From UMGS755 sp045597205 (GTDB lineage: Bacteria; Bacillota; Clostridia; UBA1381; UBA9506), in contig JAZODT010000031.1 of the NCBI GenBank assembly GCA_045597205.1, positions 1 to 22,198 of the forward strand: a DNA stretch of 22,198 nt, read 5' to 3'. Made by a program: the position numbers and the translations under genes. The notes beneath the pieces were generated by a model. The model did no database searches. It was given only the letters and a program-made list of their open reading frames with translations, and was not told the DNA's origin. How positions within the stretch are numbered: position 1 is the stretch's first letter; each line of letters begins with the position of its first letter. Of the stretch, positions 1-8,479 are shown piece after piece.

Positions 1-49
1 CCGCCCTTTCACGGCGGTAACACGAGTTCGATTCTCGTACGGGTCACCA
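1..49 (+). tRNA. tRNA-Glu (TTC anticodon), 3' part only
   Basis: The window opens inside the anticodon arm. A 5-bp stem CCGCC/GGCGG (1-5/13-17) encloses the 7-nt loop CTTTCAC, whose anticodon TTC reads Glu codons. The T arm ACGAG-TTCGATT-CTCGT is at 22-38, the 3' acceptor strand at 39-45, the discriminator A at 46 and an encoded CCA at 47-49. The acceptor 5' strand and the D arm lie upstream of the window. A terminator follows 3 nt later, so this is the last gene of its transcript. Confidence 0.93.
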
Positions 50-51
50 TT

Positions 52-82
52 AAAAGCACCGATTTAAAATCGGTGCTTTTTT
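52..82 (+). terminator. Intrinsic terminator of the tRNA-Glu transcript
   Basis: A perfect inverted repeat (52-65 with 67-80) has AGCACCGAT/ATCGGTGCT as its GC-containing core. The T run on its 3' side extends to 82. It starts 3 nt after the CCA end of the tRNA. Confidence 0.85.
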
Positions 83-107
83 ATTGTTATTAATCCTTTC
101 GTTATTT

Positions 108-164
108 AAAAAAACACAAAAAAGAGGCTGTAGCAAAATGAAATCATTTTGCTACAGCCTCTTT
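108..164 (-). terminator. Intrinsic terminator of the phosphoribosyltransferase gene
   Basis: A perfect 21-bp inverted repeat (121-141 with 144-164, 2-nt spacer) lies 6 nt past the stop codon of the minus-strand gene at 171-731. Read on the minus strand it is followed by T-rich DNA (108-123). It could also act on the plus strand as a back-up to the tRNA terminator, although the T run there is only three bases and belongs to the stem. Confidence 0.8.
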
Positions 165-170
165 ACTGAT

Positions 171-731
171 TTATTTGATAGGGTTCCCTTCTCCATCAAA
201 AAGCGGCAACGGTGCAAGATACTTAATATCCTCTCTTCCAATCGCATCACCTTCAGCTAAAACAGCTAATTTGCCAACAATGTTTCCTCCAACCGTTTCA
301 ATCAGTTTTTCCAAAGCGGCAAGTGACTCACCGGTGCTAATAACATCATCAACAATCAAAACCCGCTTACCGCGCATGGCATCTGCTTCATCAGAGCCAA
401 TGCAAAGGGTTTGAGTATGGTTCGTTGTAATGGAATTTACCTCTATGGTAATAACATTTTTCATATAGAGCTTGGGGCCTTTGCGAGCAACAATATAATC
501 ATTGCGTCCTGCTTGCCTCGCCATTTCATACAATAGCGGAATGCCTTTGCACTCAGCTGTAATCAACACATCAAATGCAGGGGCTTTCGCCAACAGTTCC
601 TTGGCGCAATGCTTTGTTAATTCAACATCGCCAAACATGATAAATGCGCCTATGTATAAATTATCATTCAACCTGCACAAAGGCAGCTCACGTTTAAGAC
701 CCGCTATTTCAATGCAGTAACTCTTATCCAT
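171..731 (-). CDS. Phosphoribosyltransferase family protein (adenine/purine PRTase-like)
   Basis: The 186-residue protein is a type I phosphoribosyltransferase. The PRPP-binding signature VLIVDDVISTGES lies around residues 124-136, preceded by a PRTase core containing the segment ECKGIPLLYEMARQAG. Length and motif order fit the adenine/xanthine PRTase group, which joins a purine base to PRPP for salvage in the cytoplasm. The signature resembles Apt more than orotate PRTase, so I do not call it pyrE even though a pyr operon lies 5 kb away. The ATG is preceded by AAAGGAG at about 10 nt. The gene stands alone, with a strong terminator directly behind it. A possible but weak promoter (TTGAAA with an AT-rich -10) lies upstream near 790-820. 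The exact base specificity cannot be read from the sequence. Confidence 0.85.
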   Translation of the reverse strand: MDKSYCIEIAGLKRELPLCRLNDNLYIGAFIMFGDVELTKHCAKELLAKAPAFDVLITAECKGIPLLYEMARQAGRNDYIVARKGPKLYMKNVITIEVNSITTNHTQTLCIGSDEADAMRGKRVLIVDDVISTGESLAALEKLIETVGGNIVGKLAVLAEGDAIGREDIKYLAPLPLFDGEGNPIK

Positions 732-851
732 TTTTCAATAACTCCTTTAAAAATTTATTTTTTATGTAAACTTGCACTTTATAAAATCCTATAAATGTTC
801 ATTACAGGCTCTTTTCAAGACAGGGCAAAAATCAAAGATTATATCTTTTTT

Positions 852-1655
852 TCAATCACCAATTAATTCATTGCACCATTTAACCGCGTCTTCTACCCAC
901 TGTCCATTGTGAAGAAACTCCGCATTACCGCTCCAAGTAATTTTATTTCCCAAAGCAAACCCATGTTCTCCTCTCGGATAAATATGCAGTTCAAAGGGAA
1001 CCTTATGCTTGCTATACGCCATCGCCAGCAGCAGCGAGTTTTCAACCGGAACCGCCGAATCGTTTGCCGCATGAGCGATAAAAGCAGGACAAGTTTTTAC
1101 AGTCACATTTAGTTCTATACTTGCTGATTGTAATTGTTCTTCCGTTGGGTGTTCACTATTAAAAAGGTTATTAAAGCTCCACCGGTGTGAATGTTCTTCT
1201 CCCCCCGTTACAACGGGATATATAAGCATAATTCCTTTGGGTTTGTTGTCTCCAAAGGGCATATCAATTACATCATATATTTCTTTTTTATCCCACATCG
1301 TTCCAAGGGATGCCGCAAGATGTCCGCCTGCCGAAAAGCCAACTGCAAAAATTTCCTTTTCGTCTATGCCATACTTTTCGGCATTTTCTTTAATATGTTT
1401 CATGGCCATGGAGGCCTGGATAAGCTGTGCGGGAAAAGTTTTTTCACCCTTAACCGAATAATGCAATACAAAAGCATTAAAGCCATAGGGCAAAAAGCTT
1501 AATGCAATCGGCTCACCTTCTCTATCGGCACACACATCAAAATATGCACCTCCCGGTATAACCAGCAAGGCTTTTCTAATATGTTTTTCTGTTTGCTCAG
1601 CAATGTAGGCTTCAAGATAAGCACTTTCATCGAGCTGAATTCTTTCACATTTCAT
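852..1655 (-). CDS. Alpha/beta hydrolase (esterase/acetyl-xylan-esterase-like)
   Basis: The 267-residue cytoplasmic hydrolase has the alpha/beta-hydrolase fold. Visible are an oxyanion-hole-like VIPGGAY (32-38), the nucleophile elbow GFSAGG with Ser108, and candidate acid and base residues Asp199 (AANDSAVP) and His231 (GEHGFAL). This layout matches the BD-FAE/acetyl-esterase group that deacetylates sugars or xylan fragments; the substrate itself is inferred from family resemblance only. There is no signal peptide. The reading frame continues upstream to a GTG at 1685, but I place the start at the ATG ending at 1655 because GGGGGT lies about 7 nt before it. The gene is monocistronic, with no shared operon with the PRTase 120 bp downstream. 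Only a weak AT-rich hairpin (about 836-850) follows the stop. Confidence 0.85.
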   Translation of the reverse strand: MKCERIQLDESAYLEAYIAEQTEKHIRKALLVIPGGAYFDVCADREGEPIALSFLPYGFNAFVLHYSVKGEKTFPAQLIQASMAMKHIKENAEKYGIDEKEIFAVGFSAGGHLAASLGTMWDKKEIYDVIDMPFGDNKPKGIMLIYPVVTGGEEHSHRWSFNNLFNSEHPTEEQLQSASIELNVTVKTCPAFIAHAANDSAVPVENSLLLAMAYSKHKVPFELHIYPRGEHGFALGNKITWSGNAEFLHNGQWVEDAVKWCNELIGD

Positions 1656-1886
1656 TATAATACCCCCATTTTTTAATATATTCACACTAAAATAACTACA
1701 CGATATGAATACGATTGCATTTATTTAAATAGTAAGTTTTTTTAAAATTTTGGTGTTTCATTTGAAGTCCTATGTTTAAATCTCAATGATCATGCCATCA
1801 ATTGCGACACATAAGCTTTAGATGCAAACCGTTTTGTCGATATGCAATCTTCGATTGCTCGATATTTTTACTTTCGTAAAATCGAT

Positions 1887-2369
1887 ATGTTTAATAATTC
1901 TATGCTAAATGTTAAAAAAAAACCATATGCGTTTGCAAAAATTAAAGGAAGCAATGACCATCCACAAATTAACGGCATCGTCCACTTTTATAAAGCGCAG
2001 GTAGGCGTACTAGTTTCGATCCAACTAAATGGGTTACCTGTATCAGATGACACTTGTAAAAAACCAATATTTGCAGTCCATATCCACAGTGGAGATAGTT
2101 GCACAGGCAACAGCACCGATCCTTTCGCCGATGCCATGACACACTATAATCCCAATAATTGCAATCACCCCTACCATGCAGGCGACTTACCACCCATTTT
2201 TGGTGCAAATGGGCTTGGTTTTTCTGTTTGTTTAACAAACCGATTCACCGCCGAAGAAATAATCGGGAAAACTCTTATCATTCACTCCGCACCCGATGAC
2301 TTTACAACTCAGCCGTCTGGTAATTCCGGTATGAAAATCGCTTGCGGTGTAATTACATCTGTATATTAA
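1887..2369 (+). CDS. Cu/Zn superoxide dismutase family protein, no signal peptide
   Basis: The protein is about 160 residues and shows the complete SodC ligand pattern: HIH (65, 67), HYNP (His86), His94, HAGD (His97, Asp100) and His133 in IIHSAPDDF. Cys72 and Cys153 of ACGVI are placed like the family disulfide pair. The loop between His94 and His97 is much shorter than in the eukaryotic enzyme. Cu/Zn SODs dismutate superoxide, but in bacteria they are normally exported; this one has no visible signal or lipobox. I recall similar short cytosolic-looking proteins in gut Firmicutes. The start is uncertain: none of the candidate ATGs (1842, 1887, 1902) has a clear ribosome binding site, and 1887 best fits the family length. 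The gene converges on the SGNH hydrolase with only 10 bp between stop codons. Confidence 0.82.
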   Translation: MFNNSMLNVKKKPYAFAKIKGSNDHPQINGIVHFYKAQVGVLVSIQLNGLPVSDDTCKKPIFAVHIHSGDSCTGNSTDPFADAMTHYNPNNCNHPYHAGDLPPIFGANGLGFSVCLTNRFTAEEIIGKTLIIHSAPDDFTTQPSGNSGMKIACGVITSVY

Positions 2370-2379
2370 GTGTTTTCTT

Positions 2380-3015
2380 CTATATTTTAACCAATTCCTC
2401 TGCTATAGTTTGCGCCAAAACACTATGTCCTTTATCACTTGGATGAAGCCCATCTGGTAGAAGAACTATATCTGTTGGGTCAAGAGGATTAATCTTAAAT
2501 AAGTCTATTACACTAATACCGCGCTTTTCACATATTTCCAAAATGGCATTTGCGTAGTCAAGAAGAATTTTTGAATCAGGCTCCGACGGTTGTGTCTCGT
2601 TAATCCTATGAATCGGTGTCATAAAAATTATTTTTGCTTTTGGAAAATCGCGAGTTAACTTATTGATAAGTGAATTTACAGCACCGCAAAAAGTGCATAT
2701 ATCCTCACTGTCCAGCGTCCCGAAAGGTGCATCACCATGTCCAAAATCATTAGTGCCCCCAAAAACAACAATAGCATCTGCATTTCGGTCCATAGCATCT
2801 GAACGCAACTCAAAAGTTAAATCCCAGCGGGTATCTTCTTTGGTAGGTATAATTTGGCGTGCTATTCTTGTTCCCCCTACGCCGTAATTATACGCATGGT
2901 TCATACAATATTTTTCTTTAATTATTTGATGAAACGCTTTCTCTGGAGCAGTTGTTCCGTACCCTTCCGTAATACTGTCGCCAAGAAAATTAATAGTCAA
3001 TCCTTTTAATTTCAT
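2380..3015 (-). CDS. SGNH/GDSL-family hydrolase (lipase/esterase type)
   Basis: The 211-residue protein carries the four SGNH blocks in order: LGDSITEG with nucleophile Ser14 (block I), YGVGGTR with the oxyanion glycine near 47-48 (block II), GGTND with Asn89 (block III) and PDGLHPSDKGH with Asp188/His191 (block V). Such enzymes hydrolyse acyl or acetyl esters of lipids or carbohydrates; the substrate cannot be told from sequence. No signal peptide is visible, suggesting a cytoplasmic enzyme. The frame is open back to 3075, but the ATG ending at 3015 has GGAG at about 8-9 nt upstream, so I use it. A weak promoter candidate (TTGACA at 3103-3108, poor -10 near 3080-3086) lies upstream. Confidence 0.88.
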   Translation of the reverse strand: MKLKGLTINFLGDSITEGYGTTAPEKAFHQIIKEKYCMNHAYNYGVGGTRIARQIIPTKEDTRWDLTFELRSDAMDRNADAIVVFGGTNDFGHGDAPFGTLDSEDICTFCGAVNSLINKLTRDFPKAKIIFMTPIHRINETQPSEPDSKILLDYANAILEICEKRGISVIDLFKINPLDPTDIVLLPDGLHPSDKGHSVLAQTIAEELVKI

Positions 3016-3130
3016 AATTAGATCTCCGTTTCTTCCGTTTCTTCTTAAAACTACAAAACTTTTTATTAAATTCAAGGTCCACTTAATTTATTTATGGACT
3101 CGTGTCAAGACCGCACCAAAAAATTATTGT

Positions 3131-3343
3131 AAGCCAAAAGCTCCCTTATGTAGCCGCCAACATCAGCCAATTTCCTCATGCTCTTGGGACGTTTTAACAT
3201 GGGCATTGTTACCCCAAATAAGCTTTGGACAATACGCCAAAAGGGAACTGTCTGCGTAACTGACAGAGGGATCGTTTTCTTCTTTAACAATTCTCCCGGC
3301 ACACCCCCTGCGACACCCTTCTTTACACAGTGAGAGCTTTTTG
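3131..3343. repeat. Degenerate intergenic repeat-like element in the 3016-3386 gap
   Basis: This describes the only gene-free stretch over 300 bp apart from the IS region. A block at about 3236-3343 begins GCCAAAAGGGAACTGTC, contains the small palindrome CTGTC-N9-GACAG followed by AGAGGGATCG, and ends in a sequence whose reverse complement starts GCAAAAAGCTCTCACTGTG, so its ends are imperfect inverted copies. A further piece starting GCCAAAAGCTCCCTTATGT lies at about 3132-3152. The pattern resembles REP/MITE-like dispersed repeats I recall from gut Clostridia genomes. That is recollection, and no second copy exists in this window. Two overlapping short open frames here look non-coding. Nothing else is visible in the gap except a weak -35-like TTGACA at 3103-3108 (minus). 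Confidence 0.4.
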
Positions 3344-3386
3344 CTACTTGACATTATTCGACAAAATTTCCTTTAGCAGATATCTT

Positions 3387-5207
3387 TTATTGTTTCTTAC
3401 TTTTGTTTGCCGCCTTATCGCGCTCGCTTTTCGTTAACAGTTTTTTACGAAGGCGGATGCTTTCCGGTGTCACTTCCACAAGCTCGTCATCTGAAATAAA
3501 CTCCAAGCATTGCTCTAAACTCATAACATCCGGCGGGGTTAAACGCAAAGCTTCATCACTGCCAGAAGCACGCATATTCGTTACATGCTTTTTCTTGCAA
3601 ACGTTAACGGTAATATCTTCACCTTTAGCGTTTTCACCCACAATCATACCCTCATACACATGAACACCGGGGCCAATAAACAATCGCCCACGTTCCTGTG
3701 CATTATATAAACCATAGGCCACACTATCTCCGGTTTCCCAGGCAATCATAGAACCACGACTACGGCTTTCAATCTCACCGCAATAGGGGCAATAGCCGTC
3801 TAAAATGGTGTTCATTATGCCGTTGCCGCGGGTATCGCTCAAAAACTCGCTTCGATAGCCAATGAGCCCCCGGGAGGGAATTCTGAACTGCAGGCGCATA
3901 TAACCATTATCTCCCGGTTGCATATTTTGCATTTCTGCCCGTCTTGTCCCTAATTTTTCAATAACGTTGCCTACATATTCCTCCGGCAAATCAATAAATA
4001 ACAATTCTACCGGCTCTAAAATTTTGCCCTCTTTTTCCTTTAAAATAACCTGTGGGCGGGATACCTGAAATTCATATCCCTGCCGGCGCATAGTTTCAAT
4101 TAAAATAGAAAGATGTAGTTCCCCACGACCGGACACTTTAAAGCAATCAGCACTATCTGTTTCTTCCACTTTCAAGCTCACGTTGGTATCCAGTTCACGA
4201 AACAGTCGTTCACGCAAGTGACGGCTGGTGACATATTCACCCTCATTGCCGGCAAAGGGACTATTGTTCACCAAAAAGTTCATTGAAATGGTAGGCTCAT
4301 CTACTGTAATAACCGGCAAAGGTTCAATGCAGTCCGGTGCGCACAAGGTTTCGCCAATGCCACTATCGCCAAGTCCGGCTATCAGCACCACATCACCCGC
4401 GCCGGATTCCGGCACTTCCACACGCTTTAAACCATCATACATATATAATCTGCCAGTGCGAGCCTGTACAGTGGTGCCATCGGTGCGACAAATGGTTACC
4501 GTTTGTCCGGTTTTTAAGGTGCCTCTGTCAATTCGACCTACAGCAATTCGGCCTACATATTCATCATAGACAATATTAGAAACGAGCATACGGAAAGGCT
4601 CATTGTTATCACCCTTGGGTGCCGGCACATTATTGACAATCATCTCAAACAAGGGCTGTAAGCCGGCACTCATTTGGTCCGGCGAAAACCCGCTGATGCC
4701 CTCTCTAGCTGAAGCATACACAATGGGGAAATCTGCCTGCTCATCGGTGGCATCCAAATCAATAAACAGGTTAAAAATTTCATCCACCACTTCAGAAGGA
4801 CGTGCCTGAGGACGGTCAATTTTATTTACCACAACAATGGGCTTTAACCCTAACGATAAGGCTTTTTTCAGCACAAAACGAGTTTGGGGCATAGGTCCCT
4901 CAAAAGCATCCACCAAGAGTAGCACACCATCCACCATACCCAATACACGCTCTACCTCACCGCCGAAATCGGCATGGCCGGGTGTATCAATAATATTAAT
5001 TTTTATATTTTTATAAGTAACCGAAGTGTTTTTGGATAAAATGGTAATGCCGCGTTCACGCTCTAAATCATTAGAATCCATCACACGCTCGGTTACTTGT
5101 TCATTTTCTCTGTAAATGCCACTATCTTTCAGCATCACATCCACCAAAGTGGTTTTTCCATGGTCAACGTGAGCAATAAAAGCAATATTTCTAATTTCTT
5201 TAAACAT
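3387..5207 (-). CDS. typA: Translational GTPase TypA/BipA
   Basis: The 606-residue protein has the normal length of BipA. The GTPase domain is complete: G1 AHVDHGKTTL (12-21), the switch segment RERGITI, G3 DTPGHADFGG and G4 NKIDRP. EF-Tu domain 2, EF-G-like domain III/V and the BipA-specific C-terminal domain follow (GRGELHLSIL, GYRSEFLSDTRGNGIMN, a basic end near SKKQ). TypA is a ribosome-associated GTPase involved in 50S assembly and in growth under cold or stress. The ATG has GGAGG about 5 nt upstream. The gene lies 74 bp downstream of carB on the same strand, separated by a hairpin, so it is either the tail of the pyr transcript or separately transcribed; no clear promoter of its own is visible. 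No convincing terminator follows the stop codon. Confidence 0.97.
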   Translation of the reverse strand: MFKEIRNIAFIAHVDHGKTTLVDVMLKDSGIYRENEQVTERVMDSNDLERERGITILSKNTSVTYKNIKINIIDTPGHADFGGEVERVLGMVDGVLLLVDAFEGPMPQTRFVLKKALSLGLKPIVVVNKIDRPQARPSEVVDEIFNLFIDLDATDEQADFPIVYASAREGISGFSPDQMSAGLQPLFEMIVNNVPAPKGDNNEPFRMLVSNIVYDEYVGRIAVGRIDRGTLKTGQTVTICRTDGTTVQARTGRLYMYDGLKRVEVPESGAGDVVLIAGLGDSGIGETLCAPDCIEPLPVITVDEPTISMNFLVNNSPFAGNEGEYVTSRHLRERLFRELDTNVSLKVEETDSADCFKVSGRGELHLSILIETMRRQGYEFQVSRPQVILKEKEGKILEPVELLFIDLPEEYVGNVIEKLGTRRAEMQNMQPGDNGYMRLQFRIPSRGLIGYRSEFLSDTRGNGIMNTILDGYCPYCGEIESRSRGSMIAWETGDSVAYGLYNAQERGRLFIGPGVHVYEGMIVGENAKGEDITVNVCKKKHVTNMRASGSDEALRLTPPDVMSLEQCLEFISDDELVEVTPESIRLRKKLLTKSERDKAANKSKKQ

Positions 5208-5239
5208 AGTTGCCTCCGGAATTTACTAGACTGGATTGA

Positions 5240-5269
5240 AAGGAGCCCTGCAGCATCGCCGCAGGACTC
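5240..5269 (-). terminator. Hairpin between carB and typA (possible weak terminator)
   Basis: On the minus strand a 9-bp stem (5261-5269 with 5243-5251, one G-T pair) encloses a 9-nt loop. The following bases are CTTTCAATCC, a poor T tract. It may end or attenuate the pyr operon transcript before typA, or be an mRNA processing or stability hairpin. Confidence 0.4.
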
Positions 5270-5281
5270 TGTTAGTTTTAA

Positions 5282-8200
5282 TTAAACATCAATTAAATTA
5301 ACCATAGAAAGGTCGTTTTTATTAAGATGGGATTGTAAGCTTGCTAAAAACGCCTTAGCCGTATCTAGACTTGTTAAACACGGCACCGACACTTCAACGG
5401 TTTTTCTTCTAATTTTAAAGCCATCACGGTCAGGACGGCGGCCCTTAGTTGCCGTATTGATAACCATGTTAAAGGTGCCTGCCTGCAGCAAATCCAAAAT
5501 TTCATTACTGCCATCGCCGATTTTGCCAACAGTAATAGACGGCACACCGTTTTTGGCTAAGAAATCTGCCGTGCCGGAGGTTGCATAAATAGAATAGCCC
5601 ATTTCCACAAAACCTTTGGCAATATCCAACATTTCTTCTTTATCGGTATCACGAACAGTCATCAGCACATTGCCTTTTTCACTCATGCGGAAGCCGGCAC
5701 CCAAAAGACCTTTATACAGAGCCTCTGAGAAATTCGTGCTGATACCCAGCACCTCACCAGTAGATTTCATTTCAGGCCCTAAGGAAACATCTACATCATG
5801 CAGTTTTTCAAAGGAGAATACCGGCACTTTAACAGCCACATAGTCACCCTCGGGATGAAGACCTGTACCACAACCCATATCCTTTAATTTTTCACCCAAC
5901 ACGCAACGGGTAGCCAAATCTACCATGGGCACGTTGGTTACCTTGCTGATATAATGCACGGTACGGGAGGAACGGGGGTTAACCTCAATAACGTAAATTT
6001 CACCTTCGTATAATACAAACTGAATGTTTACAAGACCCACAACGTGGAGTGCTTTAGCCAGTTTCTTGGTGTAATCCACCAGTTGTTCTTTAATTTCTTT
6101 GGTAACAGTAGGTGCAGGATATACGGAAATAGAGTCACCGGAGTGAACGCCGGCACGCTCTAAATGTTCCATAATACCGGGGATTAAAATATCCGTTCCA
6201 TCACAGATGGCATCCACTTCAATTTCCTTACCCATCATATATTTATCAACCAAAATGGGATGTTCCTGACGGATTAAGGTGATGATGTCCATAAATTCCT
6301 GCACATCATTATCATTATAGGCAATTTCCATGCCCTGACCGCCCAACACATAAGAGGGACGAACTAAAACGGGATAACCCAGCTCATTGGCAGCCTCTAA
6401 AGCTTCCTGATGGGTAAAGACGGTTCTGCCCTGCGGACGGCGAATCTGGCAGGCTTCTAAAATATCATCAAACACTTCTCTGTCTTCTGCTGCGTCAATA
6501 TCTTCAGCTTTAGTACCTAAAATTTTAACACCCATATCCTTTAAAGCTTCGGTCAGTTTAATTGCCGTTTGACCACCGAATTGAACCAAAACGCCATCGG
6601 GTTTTTCAATTTCTAAAATACTGCCCACATCTTCTGCTGTTAGTGGCTCAAAATAGAGCTTGTCTGCCGTATCAAAGTCTGTGGAAACGGTTTCGGGGTT
6701 GTTGTTAATGATGATAGTTTCATACCCTGCTTCTTTAAGTGCCCAAACGGCATGTACGGAACAGTAGTCAAATTCAATACCCTGTCCGATACGAATAGGT
6801 CCGGAGCCAATAACCACTATCTTCTTTTTAACAGAAGAAACGGTTTCGGTATATTCATCATAGGTCGAATAATAGTACGGTGTAGCCGCTTCAAACTCAG
6901 CCGCACAGGTATCTACCATTTTATAAACCGGGAAAATGTTGTGAAGCTCGCGCATGGCACGAACGCCTATTTCAGACACACCGGAAAGATTAGCAATGAG
7001 CTTATCAGGGAAACTCATCCGTTTTGCTTCACGCAGAAGCGCCGGAGTCAGTTCTTCCTGCTGTAGTCTTGTTTCCATATCCACAATGTTCTTCAGTTTA
7101 TTTAAGAAGAATAAATCAATGGTGGTGATGGTGTGAATCATGTCAATATCCACATCACGGCGAAAAGCTTCACAAATCACGAAGAAACGCTCGTCATCCA
7201 CCTGAGAAAGGCGTCTTACAATTTCTTTCTTCGAAAGATTTTTCAGCTTCTTCAGTTCAAAGGACATAACATTTAATTCCAGACAACGAACAGCTTTCAT
7301 TAAAGCCCCTTCAATATTGTCGGAAATAGCCATAACCTCACCGGTAGCTTTCATCTGTGTACCCAAAGTGCGTTTTGCCTTTACAAATTTGTCAAAAGGC
7401 CATTTGGGGTATTTGATAACGCAATAGTCAACCGTGGGTTCATTACATGCATAAGTCTTTTTGGTTACCGCATTCACAATTTCATCCAGGCCATAACCAA
7501 TAGCAATTTTAGAAGCTACTTTTGCGATTGGGTAACCGGTTGCTTTTGAAGCCAGTGCTGAAGAACGAGAAAGACGGGGGTTAACCTCAATAACTGCATA
7601 TTCCATACTTTCAGGATGGAGGGCAAACTGACAGTTGCAACCTCCTTCAATACCCAGTGCATGAATGATATTCAGTGACGCATTTCTCAGCATATTGTAT
7701 TCTTCGGTACCCAATGTCTGCGCCGGCGCAACAACAACAGAGTCACCTGTGTGTACACCAACAGGGTCTAAGTTTTCCATTGAGCAAACGGTGATGGCAT
7801 TGCCCTTACCGTCGCGAATGGCTTCAAACTCAATTTCTTTCCAGCCGGAAATACATTTTTCAATTAAAACCTGATGCACACGGGAAAGACGCAAACCATT
7901 GGGCGCAATCTCCTCAAGTTCTGCTTCATTAGCTGCAATACCGCCGCCGGTACCACCCAATGTGTAAGCCGGACGAACAATAACCGGAAAACCAATTTCC
8001 TGTGCAAAAGAAAGAGCATCTTCGTAATTATCCACAACTTTAGAAGCAATACAAGGCTCACCAATGGATTCCATGGTGTCTTTAAATTCCTGTCTGTCTT
8101 CTGCCATTTTAATAGCGGAAGTGGCAGTACCCAAAAGCTTCACGCCCATTTTATCCAAATAGCCTTCTTCTGCTAGTTCCATAGCCAGATTGAGGCCTGT

Positions 8201-8479
8201 TTGACCGCCTAAGGTAGGCAGGATGCTATCTGGTTTTTCAATTTCAATTACCTTCTTAACAGAATCAATAACCAATGGCTCAACATAAATTTTGTTGGCC
8301 ATCATTTTATCTGTCATAATGGTAGCAGGGTTAGAGTTTAAAAGAACAACCTCAATACCCTCTTCAGAAAGAGCACGACAGGCCTGTGTGCCCGCATAGT
8401 CAAACTCAGCTGCCTGACCGATAATAATTGGACCGGAACCAATTACCAATACTTTTTTAACATCCTCGCGTTTAGGCAT
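5282..8479 (-). CDS. carB: Carbamoyl phosphate synthetase large subunit
   Basis: The 1065-residue subunit has the full-length, duplicated architecture. The N-terminal ATP-grasp half starts KVLVIGSGPIIIGQAAEFDY, and the second half repeats the pattern (VIGSGPIRIGQGIEFDY) near residue 555. The C-terminal allosteric methylglyoxal-synthase-like domain includes VINTATKGRRPDRDG. It makes carbamoyl phosphate from bicarbonate, ammonia and 2 ATP, the ammonia normally being tunnelled from CarA. I saw no missing blocks. The start codon overlaps the end of carA by 8 nt, and its AGGAGG lies inside carA, so the subunits are translationally coupled. It is the last pyr gene of the operon. Because its partner CarA appears glutaminase-dead, this subunit probably uses free ammonia. 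Confidence 0.98.
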   Translation of the reverse strand: MPKREDVKKVLVIGSGPIIIGQAAEFDYAGTQACRALSEEGIEVVLLNSNPATIMTDKMMANKIYVEPLVIDSVKKVIEIEKPDSILPTLGGQTGLNLAMELAEEGYLDKMGVKLLGTATSAIKMAEDRQEFKDTMESIGEPCIASKVVDNYEDALSFAQEIGFPVIVRPAYTLGGTGGGIAANEAELEEIAPNGLRLSRVHQVLIEKCISGWKEIEFEAIRDGKGNAITVCSMENLDPVGVHTGDSVVVAPAQTLGTEEYNMLRNASLNIIHALGIEGGCNCQFALHPESMEYAVIEVNPRLSRSSALASKATGYPIAKVASKIAIGYGLDEIVNAVTKKTYACNEPTVDYCVIKYPKWPFDKFVKAKRTLGTQMKATGEVMAISDNIEGALMKAVRCLELNVMSFELKKLKNLSKKEIVRRLSQVDDERFFVICEAFRRDVDIDMIHTITTIDLFFLNKLKNIVDMETRLQQEELTPALLREAKRMSFPDKLIANLSGVSEIGVRAMRELHNIFPVYKMVDTCAAEFEAATPYYYSTYDEYTETVSSVKKKIVVIGSGPIRIGQGIEFDYCSVHAVWALKEAGYETIIINNNPETVSTDFDTADKLYFEPLTAEDVGSILEIEKPDGVLVQFGGQTAIKLTEALKDMGVKILGTKAEDIDAAEDREVFDDILEACQIRRPQGRTVFTHQEALEAANELGYPVLVRPSYVLGGQGMEIAYNDNDVQEFMDIITLIRQEHPILVDKYMMGKEIEVDAICDGTDILIPGIMEHLERAGVHSGDSISVYPAPTVTKEIKEQLVDYTKKLAKALHVVGLVNIQFVLYEGEIYVIEVNPRSSRTVHYISKVTNVPMVDLATRCVLGEKLKDMGCGTGLHPEGDYVAVKVPVFSFEKLHDVDVSLGPEMKSTGEVLGISTNFSEALYKGLLGAGFRMSEKGNVLMTVRDTDKEEMLDIAKGFVEMGYSIYATSGTADFLAKNGVPSITVGKIGDGSNEILDLLQAGTFNMVINTATKGRRPDRDGFKIRRKTVEVSVPCLTSLDTAKAFLASLQSHLNKNDLSMVNLIDV

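Noticed and set aside
171..731. Gene at 171-731 as pyrE
   Set aside because: The PRPP motif VLIVDDVISTGES and the flanking segments fit the purine PRTase group better than orotate PRTase.
1842..1886. Upstream ATG (1842) as start of the SOD-like gene
   Set aside because: No ribosome binding site, and the extra 15 residues do not look like a signal peptide or a conserved extension. It remains possible since the other starts also lack a clear site.
3348..3353. Plus-strand TTGACA as a promoter
   Set aside because: No -10 hexamer at 16-18 bp, and it would only drive antisense RNA into typA.
3105..3354. Two overlapping minus-strand ORFs of 65 and 63 codons (3105-3302 and 3163-3354)
   Set aside because: They overlap in different frames across the repeat-like block, lack ribosome binding sites and show low-complexity, non-protein-like composition. 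I treat them as products of the repeat, not genes.
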